A stretch of 64,000 nt of DNA from Pediococcus ethanolidurans (GCF_001437405.1 NZ_JQBY01000003.1:62001-126000); one strand, 5' to 3'. Shown: positions 43,667 to 52,763, numbered from the stretch's first letter. The notes: generated by a model not told the origin, from the sequence alone. A program made the numbers and translations.

Positions 43667-43694
43667 AAGGCCTAGGGAATCCTAAGCCTTTTTT
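43667..43694 (+). terminator. Rho-independent terminator
   Basis: AAGGCCTAGG / CCTAAGCCTT stem with a 4-nt loop and a T-run. Confidence 0.82.
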
Positions 43695-43720
43695 GTATTG
43701 TTTTCAGAGAAGGAGAAAAT

Positions 43721-44587
43721 ATGACAGAATATACGGATCAGTATTTTGAAGGTGAACGCTCATTGTTTGCTGAAAAAGATGCAACTATTGTGCGGACTAC
43801 TTTTGGTGAGGGTGAATCGCCACTAAAAGAAAGTCATAATATTGAAATGAAAGATTCTATTTTTAAGTGGAAATATCCTTTATGGTACAGCAAACATGTT
43901 AAGGTTGATCATACGATTTTTGAAACAATGTCACGTTCGGGAATTTGGTATACGGATGATATTGCCATTACTAATAGCACCCTACAAGCACCGAAGTTGT
44001 TTCGTCGTAGTCACCACATTTCATTGAAGAATGATCATTTCTCTGATGCGGAAGAGACATTGTGGAACTGTTCTGATATTCGGATTGAAAATGTTCAGGC
44101 TAATGGAAATTATTTTGCCATGAACAGCGATAATATTTATGTAGATCATTTAGATTTAATCGGTAACTATGCCTTTGATGGTGCCAAAAATGTTGAGGTA
44201 CATAATTCTACATTGGTCAGCAAAGATGCCTTTTGGAATTGTGAAAACGTCACAGTTTATGATTCGGTAATTAACGGTGAGTATTTAGCGTGGAATACCA
44301 AAAATATTACCTTAGTAAACTGTACGATAGAAAGCGATCAAGGATTGTGTTACATCGATCATTTGGTGATGAAGAATTGTCGATTACTGGAAACTGATCT
44401 GGCCTTTGAGTACTGTCGTGATATTGATGCTGACATTCATTCTAATATCGCCAGTGTAAAAAATCCGATCAGTGGTACAATTCATGCAGAGTCAATTGGT
44501 GAGGTGATTTTAGATCCCACTAAGATTGATCCAGATCAAACAACGATCGTGACAAATAAAGGTATTTCCAAAAAGGGGTCAGCATAA
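43721..44587 (+). CDS. DUF3737 family protein
   Basis: A 288-aa beta-helix-like protein built of short repeats with N-C-x-(D/N) and (V/I)-x-(N/D)-(S/C) pattern (for example DAFWNCENVTVYDS and LAWNTKNITLVNC). The family DUF3737 is found next to PatB-type lyases in lactobacilli. AGAAGGAG precedes ATG. Its stop codon abuts the ATG of the next gene, so the two are translationally coupled. Function unknown. Confidence 0.9.
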   Translation: MTEYTDQYFEGERSLFAEKDATIVRTTFGEGESPLKESHNIEMKDSIFKWKYPLWYSKHVKVDHTIFETMSRSGIWYTDDIAITNSTLQAPKLFRRSHHISLKNDHFSDAEETLWNCSDIRIENVQANGNYFAMNSDNIYVDHLDLIGNYAFDGAKNVEVHNSTLVSKDAFWNCENVTVYDSVINGEYLAWNTKNITLVNCTIESDQGLCYIDHLVMKNCRLLETDLAFEYCRDIDADIHSNIASVKNPISGTIHAESIGEVILDPTKIDPDQTTIVTNKGISKKGSA

Positions 44588-45760
44588 ATGGGTGAATTTG
44601 ATCAATTAATTTCACGCCGAGGCACAGATTCTATCAAGTGGCACGTTAAAGATGGCGAATTACCAATGTGGATTGCGGATATGGATTTTAAAACAGCACC
44701 AGCGATCTTGAAAGCCATGCGTAAAAAAGTAGATTTTGGTGTTTTTGGTTATGAGGAACCACAAGCGGATTACTTTAATGCCGTAGCTAGTTGGTATGAA
44801 ACGGAACATCATGCACGGCCGAAAACGGATTGGATGCTGTACTGTACAGGTGTGGTACCGGCCATTTCTTCTGTTGTGCAACGAGTGAGTCATGTTGGTG
44901 ATAACGTGGTTGTTCAGGCACCGGTGTATGATATTTTCTATCATTCGATTGAAAATAATGGACGCCATGTCTTATCTAGCGATTTGGTTTATGATCAGCA
45001 AACTCACAGTTACGCGATTGATTTTGTGGATTTAGAAAAGAAGTTAGCTGAACCATTAACCACGCTAATGATTTTGTGCAATCCGCATAATCCAATTGGC
45101 AAAGCATGGTCGCGGGATGACTTGATTCAAATTAGTGCTCTATGCAAAAAACATCATGTGATTTTATTGAGTGATGAAATTCATGGGGATTTGGTCTTTG
45201 GGGAACCCACGTATACACCGCTGTTCTCATTACCGAATGATTTGATTCAACATACTATTACGACCGTTTCACCAAGTAAAAGTTTTAACGTGGCCGCTTT
45301 ACATGCGGCAACAGTCATTGTCCCCAATGAAAACTTGCGTGAATCGGTGAGTCGTGGTATTAACAACGACGAACTGGGTGAACCTAATCTATTGGCGATT
45401 CCAGCGACCATTGCAGCGTATACGCAAAGTGCGGATTGGCTGCATGCCTTAAAAGCTAAACTGGTTGAAAATCGGAAAGTTGTGGATCAGTTTGTTTCAG
45501 ATGAATTATCTGAAGTTCAATTGGTGTCAGAAAACGCGACTTATTTACTCTGGTTTGATGTCAGTCAGATCACTGATGATGCTGAAAATTTAACCAAATT
45601 TATTCGCGAACAAACCGGGCTATTTCTATCAGACGGAACGGTTTATCGTGGTAATGGGCGTTATTTCTTACGAATGAACATTGCTTGTCCAACTGAGATG
45701 GTTGAAGATGGACTGCAAAGATTGAAACAAGGCATTACAAAATTTGAAGCACAAAAATAA
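44588..45760 (+). CDS. patB: PatB/MalY-type cystathionine beta-lyase (C-S lyase)
   Basis: A 390-aa PLP-dependent fold-type-I enzyme of the MalY/PatB group. The N-terminal GTDSIKWH and LPMWIADMDF are diagnostic. ILCNPHNPIGKAW and LLSDEIHGDL position the cofactor, and the PLP lysine is in TTVSPSKSFN. It cleaves cystathionine or related C-S substrates, linking this cluster with sulfur metabolism. It follows DUF3737 without a gap. Confidence 0.93.
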   Translation: MGEFDQLISRRGTDSIKWHVKDGELPMWIADMDFKTAPAILKAMRKKVDFGVFGYEEPQADYFNAVASWYETEHHARPKTDWMLYCTGVVPAISSVVQRVSHVGDNVVVQAPVYDIFYHSIENNGRHVLSSDLVYDQQTHSYAIDFVDLEKKLAEPLTTLMILCNPHNPIGKAWSRDDLIQISALCKKHHVILLSDEIHGDLVFGEPTYTPLFSLPNDLIQHTITTVSPSKSFNVAALHAATVIVPNENLRESVSRGINNDELGEPNLLAIPATIAAYTQSADWLHALKAKLVENRKVVDQFVSDELSEVQLVSENATYLLWFDVSQITDDAENLTKFIREQTGLFLSDGTVYRGNGRYFLRMNIACPTEMVEDGLQRLKQGITKFEAQK

Positions 45761-45801
45761 AAAATGAATCAATTCTGAATTTCAGGATTGGTTCATTTTT
45801 T
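45761..45801. terminator. Bidirectional terminator
   Basis: AAAATGAATCAATTCTGA pairs with TCAGGATTGGTTCATTTT and is followed by T-rich sequence, between convergent genes. Confidence 0.9.
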
Positions 45802-45803
45802 GT

Positions 45804-46253
45804 CTAGCGGGGATGAATTTCATCCTGCAAGTTGCCATTCTTTTTATAAACTTTGACAGCAGCATCTTTATTTCGCACAATTTCACGAGCGCGTTTAAGG
45901 GCTGCTTCTTTAGTAGAAAAACTTTCACTAGCATGCTTGGCTCCGTCAGCTTCAACTTGCCACTTATCATTTTCGTAATAAACTAATTCGTTGGCATTTA
46001 GTAAACGGGAATGTCTCTGGTCTGTTTTATGTGGATCATGTTTTGTGGGATTGGACTCAGCTTTGAACTTGGCCATTTCTTTAGAACTTGCGTTAGCATA
46101 CCAGCGTTCGGCTTGTTTCATGGCAATTGGAATAGCACGATCATCTGGATAACCATCAGCAAGTAAGGCGTTGGCAATGTCCACGGCCTTTTTGCGTTCG
46201 AGTTCTTTCATATTTCTCATTGAATCGGGGTAATCTTGCATATCCCAAGGCAT
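45804..46253 (-). CDS. DUF2188-containing protein
   Basis: A 149-aa soluble, highly charged protein. The N-terminus (MPWDMQDYPDSMRNM...R) resembles ChaB-like or YdaT-type stress proteins. The C-terminal 60 residues (NDKWQVEADGAKHASESFSTKEAALKRAREI) match DUF2188. GGAGG precedes ATG. The upstream gap 46254-46590 contains its promoter region and a weak inverted repeat near 46283-46312, but nothing else convincing. Confidence 0.82.
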   Translation of the reverse strand: MPWDMQDYPDSMRNMKELERKKAVDIANALLADGYPDDRAIPIAMKQAERWYANASSKEMAKFKAESNPTKHDPHKTDQRHSRLLNANELVYYENDKWQVEADGAKHASESFSTKEAALKRAREIVRNKDAAVKVYKKNGNLQDEIHPR

Positions 46254-46590
46254 CGGAAGACCTCCTCAAACTTTTAAACAGTGACTAGCTATAGTTACTA
46301 TTATATAGGTGACAAACTGAAGTTTAAAAATGTTTGCTCAGAAAAAACAGACATTTTATTTTTCAAAACTGAACTTCAATTCTGTTACTAAATCTAGAAT
46401 TAAAAGGCTCAATAATGGAGACATACAGTATTTTGCAAGTCTCGCAAACACAGACAGAAAAGATGAGTTATCTGAAATGTTTGGTGCTAATATAACAGTT
46501 GAAAAGAAGGCCTTCTTTTTATGTTGATAAAAGATGAAAGTAACTAGTTAGATATATTGGATGATTTTTTGATTTAGGGGGATGACTATA

Positions 46591-46794
46591 ATGAATATTG
46601 AAAAATTAATGGGGGTTGTATTTTTATTGGTCGCGGTTTGGCAATTTTATGCATTTGCTCGTGGTTTTAAGACTTTACGTACTAAATCAAACAAGAGTAC
46701 AACAGCTTTTTCAATTGCTGGTACTTGGTATGGGTTGCTCTTTGGTATACTTTTTCTTGGGTTTGGTATGACTTTAGTATTAAATGGATTTTAA
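46591..46794 (+). CDS. Two-TM small membrane protein (paralogue 1)
   Basis: A 67-aa protein with two membrane helices (about residues 5-22 and 43-65) joined by a basic loop with KSNKSTTAFSI. AGGGGGATG precedes ATG 46591, which is preferred over an upstream ATG overlapping the RBS. It is paralogous to 46926-47150 and to the pseudogene at 48104-48289. The cluster lies next to an XRE-type membrane regulator and an immunity gene, so a role in bacteriocin immunity or signalling is possible but unproven. Confidence 0.75.
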   Translation: MNIEKLMGVVFLLVAVWQFYAFARGFKTLRTKSNKSTTAFSIAGTWYGLLFGILFLGFGMTLVLNGF

Positions 46795-46925
46795 ACAAAA
46801 ATATTAATTCAAAAATAGCTGAGAGTTGTAATCTGATTCTCAGCTGTTTTAACTATTGTAGCGTAAAACTTTGAAGATTAAATTCAGAGTATGATTGACC
46901 TAACAAATTATTGGAGACGGCAGAG

Positions 46926-47150
46926 ATGAATTCAGAAAATGTAATGGGTCTTATATTTATTTTACTAGCCATTTGGCAATTCAATGCTTTTGGTAAAGCA
47001 TTTAAGGAATTTCGAAAACACGCAAATAGAAGCACTACTGTTTTTTCCATTTACGGATTTTGGTCAGGACTACTTTATGCATTAATATTTTTAGGGTTTG
47101 GAATTGCCCTTATGTTTAACGAGTTAACGGCATTGCTCAGTGGATTATAG
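46926..47150 (+). CDS. Two-TM small membrane protein (paralogue 2)
   Basis: A 74-aa protein with the same plan as its neighbour: (L/I)AIWQFNAFGKAFKEFRKHANRSTTVFSIYGFWSGLLYALIFLGFG-type body (two helices joined by a basic loop). Shared residues include WQF-AF, NKSTT/NRSTT, FSI and GLL...FLGFG. The GGAG at 46913-46916 fits ATG 46926. It is convergent with the XRE membrane regulator gene. Confidence 0.75.
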   Translation: MNSENVMGLIFILLAIWQFNAFGKAFKEFRKHANRSTTVFSIYGFWSGLLYALIFLGFGIALMFNELTALLSGL

Positions 47151-47165
47151 TTATTTGTGATTCAT

Positions 47166-47804
47166 TTAATTTTGATTTATAGTTTTCTTTAGTGAATCGC
47201 GACCGAAAACTACAATCATGAGACCAAGAGTCATTAATAAAATAAGAGTAAACTTTCCCAGCATAAAGCCTGCAACATAACCCACTTCACCGTTTGATAT
47301 TTTAGATATGAAATTGTAATTAGCAAAATTTAGGATAACGTGTACGAAAAAAATAAGAATGAAACTCAAGCTGATTTTAATTGCGTATCGAGGATGTTGC
47401 AGTTTTTTCCAATTATCATAATAAGACATAAAAATTATGATGTTTATAGCAAGTAGTACGGGAATCAATAGAAAATGAATCCCCGCAATTCTGAAGAATT
47501 CCACGTAGCTTAAAAGCCACATAATGAAGTTCAAAATATACGCGCGTTTGGCAACTGTGCGAATCTGAAGACTCTTTTTTTCTTGTTCTTTATAGTAACT
47601 TAATACACGATCATCTCGCAGCAACAAATCTAGTGAAACACCGTACAGATCACTTAGTTTCACAAAACTATTGACGTCAGGATAACTACGACCGTTCTCC
47701 CAACCAGAGATGGTTTTTCGTGAAACATGTAACGTTTCTGCTACTTGGGCTTGTGTTAAGGATTTATTTATACGGCACTGTTTCAACTTATCTGATATTT
47801 CCAT
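47166..47804 (-). CDS. XRE-type regulator with membrane domain (copy 1)
   Basis: A 212-aa protein: N-terminal helix-turn-helix (residues 1-65; LTQAQVAETLHVSRKTISGWENGRSYPDVNSFVKLSDLY) followed by about five hydrophobic helices (residues 85-205). This makes it a membrane-tethered transcription regulator. A close paralogue of identical length and plan lies at 50015-50653. Both flank the bacteriocin-like genes on the opposite strand. GGAGA precedes ATG. Confidence 0.85.
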   Translation of the reverse strand: MEISDKLKQCRINKSLTQAQVAETLHVSRKTISGWENGRSYPDVNSFVKLSDLYGVSLDLLLRDDRVLSYYKEQEKKSLQIRTVAKRAYILNFIMWLLSYVEFFRIAGIHFLLIPVLLAINIIIFMSYYDNWKKLQHPRYAIKISLSFILIFFVHVILNFANYNFISKISNGEVGYVAGFMLGKFTLILLMTLGLMIVVFGRDSLKKTINQN

Positions 47805-48103
47805 TCTATAATCTCCCTAACATTAGTTTACTACATAATAGAAAAAGTCAATAAAAGATACAGTGCATGTGTTGTCTTAATTTATAAGCCACCTATGTCT
47901 TGATTACTCAGCTTGAAAGATTCGTTTTTCTGTTTAAAGTTAAAAGTATTTAAAGTAATTTGAAAAATTAAACAATTGAGGGTGAGTTATAAATTGATTT
48001 TTTTCGAAGTACCGATGAAGTACCGATAACAAGATTTTTGGTAGTGGGGGAGTAATCTGATAAAGTTGGTAATTCGGACAAAGAAATAGAGACAAGTTAA
48101 TTA

Positions 48104-48289
48104 ATGATTGAAATTATTGAAATATTAGTAAGTTTATTTGAATTTTAGGCATTCTACAAAGGTGTAAAAGAAGTTAAACTTTCTAGCAACAAAATAAGTA
48201 CAACCTATACAATGTTTGCGTTATGGCTGGGTTTATTATTTGGCGTTGCGGTATTGTTACTTTCAATTGCGGCTTTATTAGGAGATTGA
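48104..48289 (+). pseudogene. Two-TM small membrane protein (paralogue 3), broken by a stop
   Basis: A 62-codon frame from ATG 48104 reads MIEIIEILVSLFEF-stop-AFYKGVKEVKLSSNKISTTYTMFALWLGLLFGV..., aligning with the two neighbours (VWQFYAFARGFKTLRTKSNKSTTAF...WYGLLFG). The only defect in the frame is the TAG at 48146-48148. The rest of the 47805-48451 gap holds a promoter-like stretch and the hairpin at 48371-48411. Confidence 0.82.
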
Positions 48290-48370
48290 AGTTCAATTAT
48301 AGCTTGATTTTAGCTTGAAAATGCGAATTCTTCTAAACGTTATCTGTGGGCTAAACAGTGAGCTAGAAAT

Positions 48371-48411
48371 TACAAAACTAATCAGAGTCCGTAGTAAAGA
48401 TTAGTTTTGTA
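48371..48411. terminator. Perfect 13-bp hairpin
   Basis: TACAAAACTAATC pairs exactly with GATTAGTTTTGTA around a 15-nt loop. The flanking A-tracts suggest a terminator, between the broken two-TM gene and the next gene. Confidence 0.65.
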
Positions 48412-48451
48412 AAACATTTACATTTATTAAGTAAATTTTTGGGGAGAATTT

Positions 48452-48772
48452 ATGAAACGATTAAAGTTGAAGATCATACTGGCTATTCTCTTATATGCGT
48501 TAGTAGTCCTAGGAACCTTTACAGATATAGCTTATCCGATTCCGACAATTGTGATGTATATATTGGTGTTTGTGTTTGGAACAGTAGTTGTGTTGAGGGA
48601 ATCTAATCGAATTTACAAATATTCACTTTATCCTGCCCTAACATACGCAATTACACAGGTGCTTTTAATTATGTACGAGCCTCAACAGATGAGTATGGTA
48701 TTTGATAATCTTTATTTTTTATTGCTTATGTTTCTATACAGTTTATTTTTAGGATTCCATAAAAGAAAATAG
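48452..48772 (+). CDS. Small four-helix membrane protein
   Basis: A 106-aa very hydrophobic protein with about four helices and a basic C-terminus (FHKRK). GGGGAG precedes the ATG. It is directly upstream of an enterocin-A-type immunity gene; the end of this gene and the following leader are also duplicated in decayed form near 50.9 kb. I do not recognise the family; an accessory immunity or export role is a guess. Confidence 0.68.
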   Translation: MKRLKLKIILAILLYALVVLGTFTDIAYPIPTIVMYILVFVFGTVVVLRESNRIYKYSLYPALTYAITQVLLIMYEPQQMSMVFDNLYFLLLMFLYSLFLGFHKRK

Positions 48773-48822
48773 TGAGTTTTCAATTTGAGATAGTCATAAG
48801 AAGTTGCATTGAGGTAGTTAAT

Positions 48823-49140
48823 ATGAATAAACAACAAAAAATACAGGGTGATCTAAATATATTTAGAACGCGATTGGGAATGTTAGAAAATACCAATGAA
48901 AAACAAAGAGCAATAGAAGCTACCAATGATTTCTTAGGCGCAATTTCTAAACACGAGGTGAGTGATCTTGTCCTCAATGCTAAGGGGAAGATGTTTATTA
49001 AAGAAATCACTATTTTAAGAGGTATTTCTACGCATAAAATTGATTTGGATACTCAATCTGTTGCTTTATTTGAAGAGATTCGTGATTTGATTCCAGCAGC
49101 TTATAACGAAGTGAATACTATATTTATGCCCTGGGGATGA
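48823..49140 (+). CDS. Bacteriocin immunity protein (enterocin A immunity-like)
   Basis: A 105-aa alpha-helical protein with the pattern of class IIa immunity proteins (four-helix bundle, PF08951-like): NTNEKQRAIEATNDFLGAI and DLDTQSVALFEEIRDLI. Such proteins protect the producer against pediocin-like bacteriocins by blocking the Man-PTS receptor. GAGGTAG precedes ATG 48823. A decayed duplicate is at 50942-51242. The neighbouring peptide at 49315 is the plausible partner. Confidence 0.75.
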   Translation: MNKQQKIQGDLNIFRTRLGMLENTNEKQRAIEATNDFLGAISKHEVSDLVLNAKGKMFIKEITILRGISTHKIDLDTQSVALFEEIRDLIPAAYNEVNTIFMPWG

Positions 49141-49314
49141 GTTAAAGATAGAGGGTAACCAAGTTACAATATATTAACACAACTATGCAATGTAAAATCT
49201 AGGTTAAAAATGTAGAGATTTTTTTAAAAAAATAAAAAACAAATTTTAATTTACAGTTTAATTAGGTTGAAGGAATAAGTGTTTTGCTTAATGTTGAAAT
49301 AATGGGGATATATT

Positions 49315-49515
49315 ATGAAAAATTATAAGGAGCTTGACGTTACAAAATTACAGAAAATTTTTGGCAGCATTAAATGGCATTCTGAACTTGTTGATGGGTT
49401 AAAATGTACAAAAGGCGGACTGAGCAAGAAAAAATGTCATGTTAAAGTAGGCCGAGCCGGCAACCAAACTAATAGCCAGGAGACTAAAGCATTGATTAGT
49501 GATGGTCAAAGATAA
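49315..49515 (+). CDS. Putative divergent class IIa-like bacteriocin precursor
   Basis: A 66-aa peptide. Residues 1-18 (MKNYKELDVTKLQKIFGS) look like a double-glycine-type leader with GS in place of GG. The mature part is strongly basic, with two cysteines, C31 and C41, in DGLKCTKGGLSKKKCHVKVGRA. This recalls the pediocin box (NGVxCxK..CxVxWGxA) with a disulfide loop lengthened by about five residues and the Trp replaced by Val. The hydrophobic hairpin of true pediocins is missing, so it may be inactive or different in action. GGGGAT precedes ATG. Confidence 0.6.
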   Translation: MKNYKELDVTKLQKIFGSIKWHSELVDGLKCTKGGLSKKKCHVKVGRAGNQTNSQETKALISDGQR

Positions 49516-49829
49516 TGGGAGCCCCAGTTAATCAAGAAATTATTTCAAAATTAATTACTTTTAAAAAAGCGCTAGCTGTACAAAAATCATCTGAAAGTGT
49601 TCAGAAAGCTGTTAATTTAACAACTATTGAAATTAATGAGTTGAATAATTCAAAATTAAATAATAGAAATATCTCTATTTCGGCAGAAAAATATATGCAA
49701 CAAATAAATCTTTTGATTGGTTTTCATGGACTTAATTTGAATAAAAATGCTGAGGATGCTTGGAATGATTTTAAACTATTAGTACCACGTAGAAGATCGT
49801 TCATTAATGAAATGTCCTTTCATTTTTAA
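49515..49829 (+). CDS. Putative bacteriocin immunity protein
   Basis: A 104-aa mostly helical protein that starts within the stop codon of the bacteriocin-like gene (TAATG), the classic layout of class II bacteriocin and immunity genes. Helical segments such as QEIISKLITFKKALAV and EKYMQQINLLIGF fit the immunity-protein four-helix plan, but similarity to a named family is weak. The function rests mainly on the overlap and context. Confidence 0.55.
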   Translation: MGAPVNQEIISKLITFKKALAVQKSSESVQKAVNLTTIEINELNNSKLNNRNISISAEKYMQQINLLIGFHGLNLNKNAEDAWNDFKLLVPRRRSFINEMSFHF

Positions 49830-50014
49830 ATTGTGGTGTTGTACATTTAAAAGTTTAGTTCTGAGCATTTTGAATTAGATCAGTTTTATGTTAGGTACTG
49901 CAACTCAGATAGTTGAAGGATTCAGCCTGAAATTTGTTTGACTTACGAATAAATATGCTTATTTAGCTTGTGATTATAAATTCATGTTTTGAAAGCTGTA
50001 ACGTTTGAACAGTT

Positions 50015-50653
50015 TTATTTGATGTTTTCATAATTATGTAACGCATCTCTGAAGAAAATAATTATTGTTAGACTAAAACTTATGAGAGAATTTAAAATAA
50101 GTCTACCTAACATCATGCCTGTTATAAAATTAATATCGTTATTATTCATTTGGTATACAAAGCCTGAGCTTAGTAGATTCAGTAAAACATTTATTCCAAA
50201 AATAATTATGAAACTAAAAGTAACCGTAAGACGATAAGCGTTGTTGCTAAATTTGTACCAGTTTTCATAATGAGAAATAAAAATTGCTATGTTAATAAGG
50301 AGAAATAAAGGTATAAGTAAAGAATGAAGACCGGCAATTCTGAAAAGCTCTATATAACTAAGTCCAAGCATTACGATATTAAAAACGTAAGAATATTTAG
50401 CTATCTTGTGAATTTGAATATTTCTCTTATTCTGCTTTTTATAATATTTTAATACCTTGTCATCACGTAACAAAGAATCGAGTGAAACTTTGTATAGATC
50501 ACTTAATTGCACAAAACTATTTACATCTGGATAACTGCGATCATTTTCCCATCCGGAAACTGTTTTTCGTGATACATGTAGAATTTTTGCCACTTGTGAC
50601 TGTGTTAAAGAATTGCTCAATCGACATTTTTTTAGTTTTTTAGATATTTTCAA
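50015..50653 (-). CDS. XRE-type regulator with membrane domain (copy 2)
   Basis: A 212-aa paralogue of the regulator at 47166-47804: helix-turn-helix LTQSQVAKILHVSRKTVSGWEN region, the same DVNSFVQLSDLYKVSLDSLLRDDKVLKYYK linker, then about five membrane helices. It bounds the bacteriocin-like genes on the right. The following 49830-50014 and 50654-50940 gaps show nothing beyond promoter-like AT-rich sequence. Confidence 0.84.
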   Translation of the reverse strand: MKISKKLKKCRLSNSLTQSQVAKILHVSRKTVSGWENDRSYPDVNSFVQLSDLYKVSLDSLLRDDKVLKYYKKQNKRNIQIHKIAKYSYVFNIVMLGLSYIELFRIAGLHSLLIPLFLLINIAIFISHYENWYKFSNNAYRLTVTFSFIIIFGINVLLNLLSSGFVYQMNNNDINFITGMMLGRLILNSLISFSLTIIIFFRDALHNYENIK

Positions 50654-50941
50654 TCAAAAATCCCTCCCAAAAATTGGTAACGTTGTTACGGTTTAGAATC
50701 ACTAAATTAGTATACTATAAACTTTTTAAACAATACGTTTTTGTTTAGTATACAACAACCAAACTCAGTAGGCTCAGCAAACAGAGATCTTGTAAGATCA
50801 TCAACATATAAGCATGGTATTTGCTAAACTATATTTTTAATTGATTACATTTCTGTCTAGTTGATTTTTAAGATTTCATAGAAAAAAACAGCAAGTTTTC
50901 AATTTGAAATAGTCATAAGAAATTGAACTGGGGTAATTAAT

Positions 50942-51242
50942 ATGAATGGATAACTGAAAATACAAGGTGACCTAAATATATTTAGAACGCGATTGGGAAT
51001 GTTAGAAAATACCAATGAAAAACAAAGAGTACTAGAAGCTACCAATAATTTTTTTGGATGCAATTTCTAAACATGATGTGATTGATTTTATTCTAACTAC
51101 TAAAGACGATGAGTTTATTAAAGAAATCACTATTTTAAGAAGTATTTCTACGCATAAAATTGATTTGGATACTCAATCAACTGCATTGTTTGAAGAAATT
51201 TGTGAGTTGATTCTTCAAAATCGAACAAATATACTTGTTTAG
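50942..51242 (+). pseudogene. Decayed duplicate of the bacteriocin immunity gene
   Basis: Closely matches 48823-49120 with leader sequence included from about 50890. A TAA (50950-50952) follows ATG AAT GGA, and an added T near 51050 shifts the frame. The downstream half still reads KDDEFIKEITILRSISTHKIDLDTQST, as in the intact copy. So one immunity gene is intact and one is dead. The 51246-51456 gap beyond it shows nothing else. Confidence 0.88.
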
Positions 51243-51456
51243 TTGGTGATTGTAAATTGAATTTTAAAATTTCGGTTATAGTTGATAATTCAATATTATG
51301 AATTTTGAGTAAGGGTGAGCTAAATAAAAGACAAAAACATTTCATGTCAGGTTGGGGCGTAACTCAGATAAAATACCAACATACAGATCGATATTAACAA
51401 ATATTTGATACGCAGCGTAATACACACGACCAGTACGTATTCTATGTCCAAAGTAA

Positions 51457-51490
51457 AACAAAGACGTTCTCCGCAAGGAACGTCTTTGTT
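51457..51490. terminator. Bidirectional terminator
   Basis: AACAAAGACGTTC pairs exactly with GAACGTCTTTGTT across an 8-nt loop, at the 3' end of the chloride-channel pseudogene. Confidence 0.9.
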
Positions 51491-51500
51491 AAGTATATTA

Positions 51501-52763
51501 TTAAAATATATTTAAGCCATGCAACCAATCACCAATCTGGTCAAAAACGGTTGGCGCGTATTTGGTATAGCGTCGTTGTAGTGATTTTATGAGCATCAAT
51601 AAAATAGTCGCTAAAATAACAAATGGTAACAAGTTTATCGGGGCGAACATGATAGCCATCAAGCTTCCCACCAATAACGGTGATTCCAAGATAGCAGAAC
51701 TTACACCTATTGCCACCATGACCATCACGAAAGTTCGATCTAAGTTTGGTAGTAGTTGACTTATAGCTAATCCTTGAATGGTTGCTGAGAAGAGCACAGG
51801 AAAAATATCGCCACCAACCCAACCTGTATTAAGTGCAATGGTTAACAATAATAATTTAGCAAATGAAATAGCGGTTAAATACAGTACCGAGTGACCAACT
51901 CAATTGGTTGTAAACAGATGAAAATTATGCTGGCCAGAAAACAAAATTTCGGGTGCTAAGAGGCTGGATACGTAAATAGCAAGTCCGCCAAGCGTAATCA
52001 ATGCCACTTCATGAAAAATCCGAGACTGAATGACCTTTCGAATTTCAATCATCACTTTTAGGTATACATGACCAACTGCGTAACTCACCAGTAAAATCAG
52101 TAACATCCAACCGAGTTTTTCATAATGCCAGTTGGAATCGCCAATTCGAATAATCAGCGAGGGCTCTCCAAAGAGGTTATAAACAATGGAAAATCCTAAA
52201 ACACCGTTTAAAAAGTAAACGACCTTGGTCATCTTCTTATTTAAAAAAATCCCACGATGTTCAGGAGAATCCTCACGGTGAATTCGGTACTGATGTGGTA
52301 TCAGTAGGACTCGTAATACCATGAGCCAACTTGATTTTTTTAGTTTCGCATAATTAGCTTCAACGTATCTCAATTTGTCACCAATCCAAATACCATATAG
52401 CACGGTAGAGCTCACTAATGTTGCCTCTGGTCCTAAACTAGTTCCGCTGACCAAGATGATTGCCGGAATCACCATTTGCGCCAGTAAAGTGTGATAGTTG
52501 GCTGTTCCTTTTTGTCGAATTTCAGCCATGACATTACTAAAGTTACGTGGTAGTTGACCAAAATGCTTGCGTGTTAAGAAGATCACAATACCGATTACTA
52601 GTAAAATGATGGCATTAGTTACAGGGCGGGAAAAAGCGTCGACATTTTTATGCCAAAAGAATTCAATTAGAAAGCTCTGTAACACGTAGAATAAGCCCAC
52701 AATAAACCCTGCTATGACACTTAGACCCAATCCATACATAAAAATTAGAAATTTTTTTCGCAT
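51501..52763 (-). pseudogene. CLC-type chloride channel/transporter interrupted by a TGA
   Basis: A CLC-family protein of about 420 codons, complete but for one in-frame TGA (52 nt before 51848; plus-strand 51900-51902). Before the stop are GTSLGPEATLVSS (the ion-binding GxEGP-like loop) and about nine helices. After it, in the same frame, is LNTGWVGGDIFPVLFSA (the GxFxP loop). The stop precedes the latter, so no functional channel would form unless TGA is read through or miscalled. GAGAGG precedes the ATG at 52763. Confidence 0.85.

Noticed and set aside
46330-46527. 65-aa open frame in the 46.3-kb gap
   Set aside because: No convincing RBS, odd composition and no recognisable partner; it may be chance or a remnant. 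Left unannotated.
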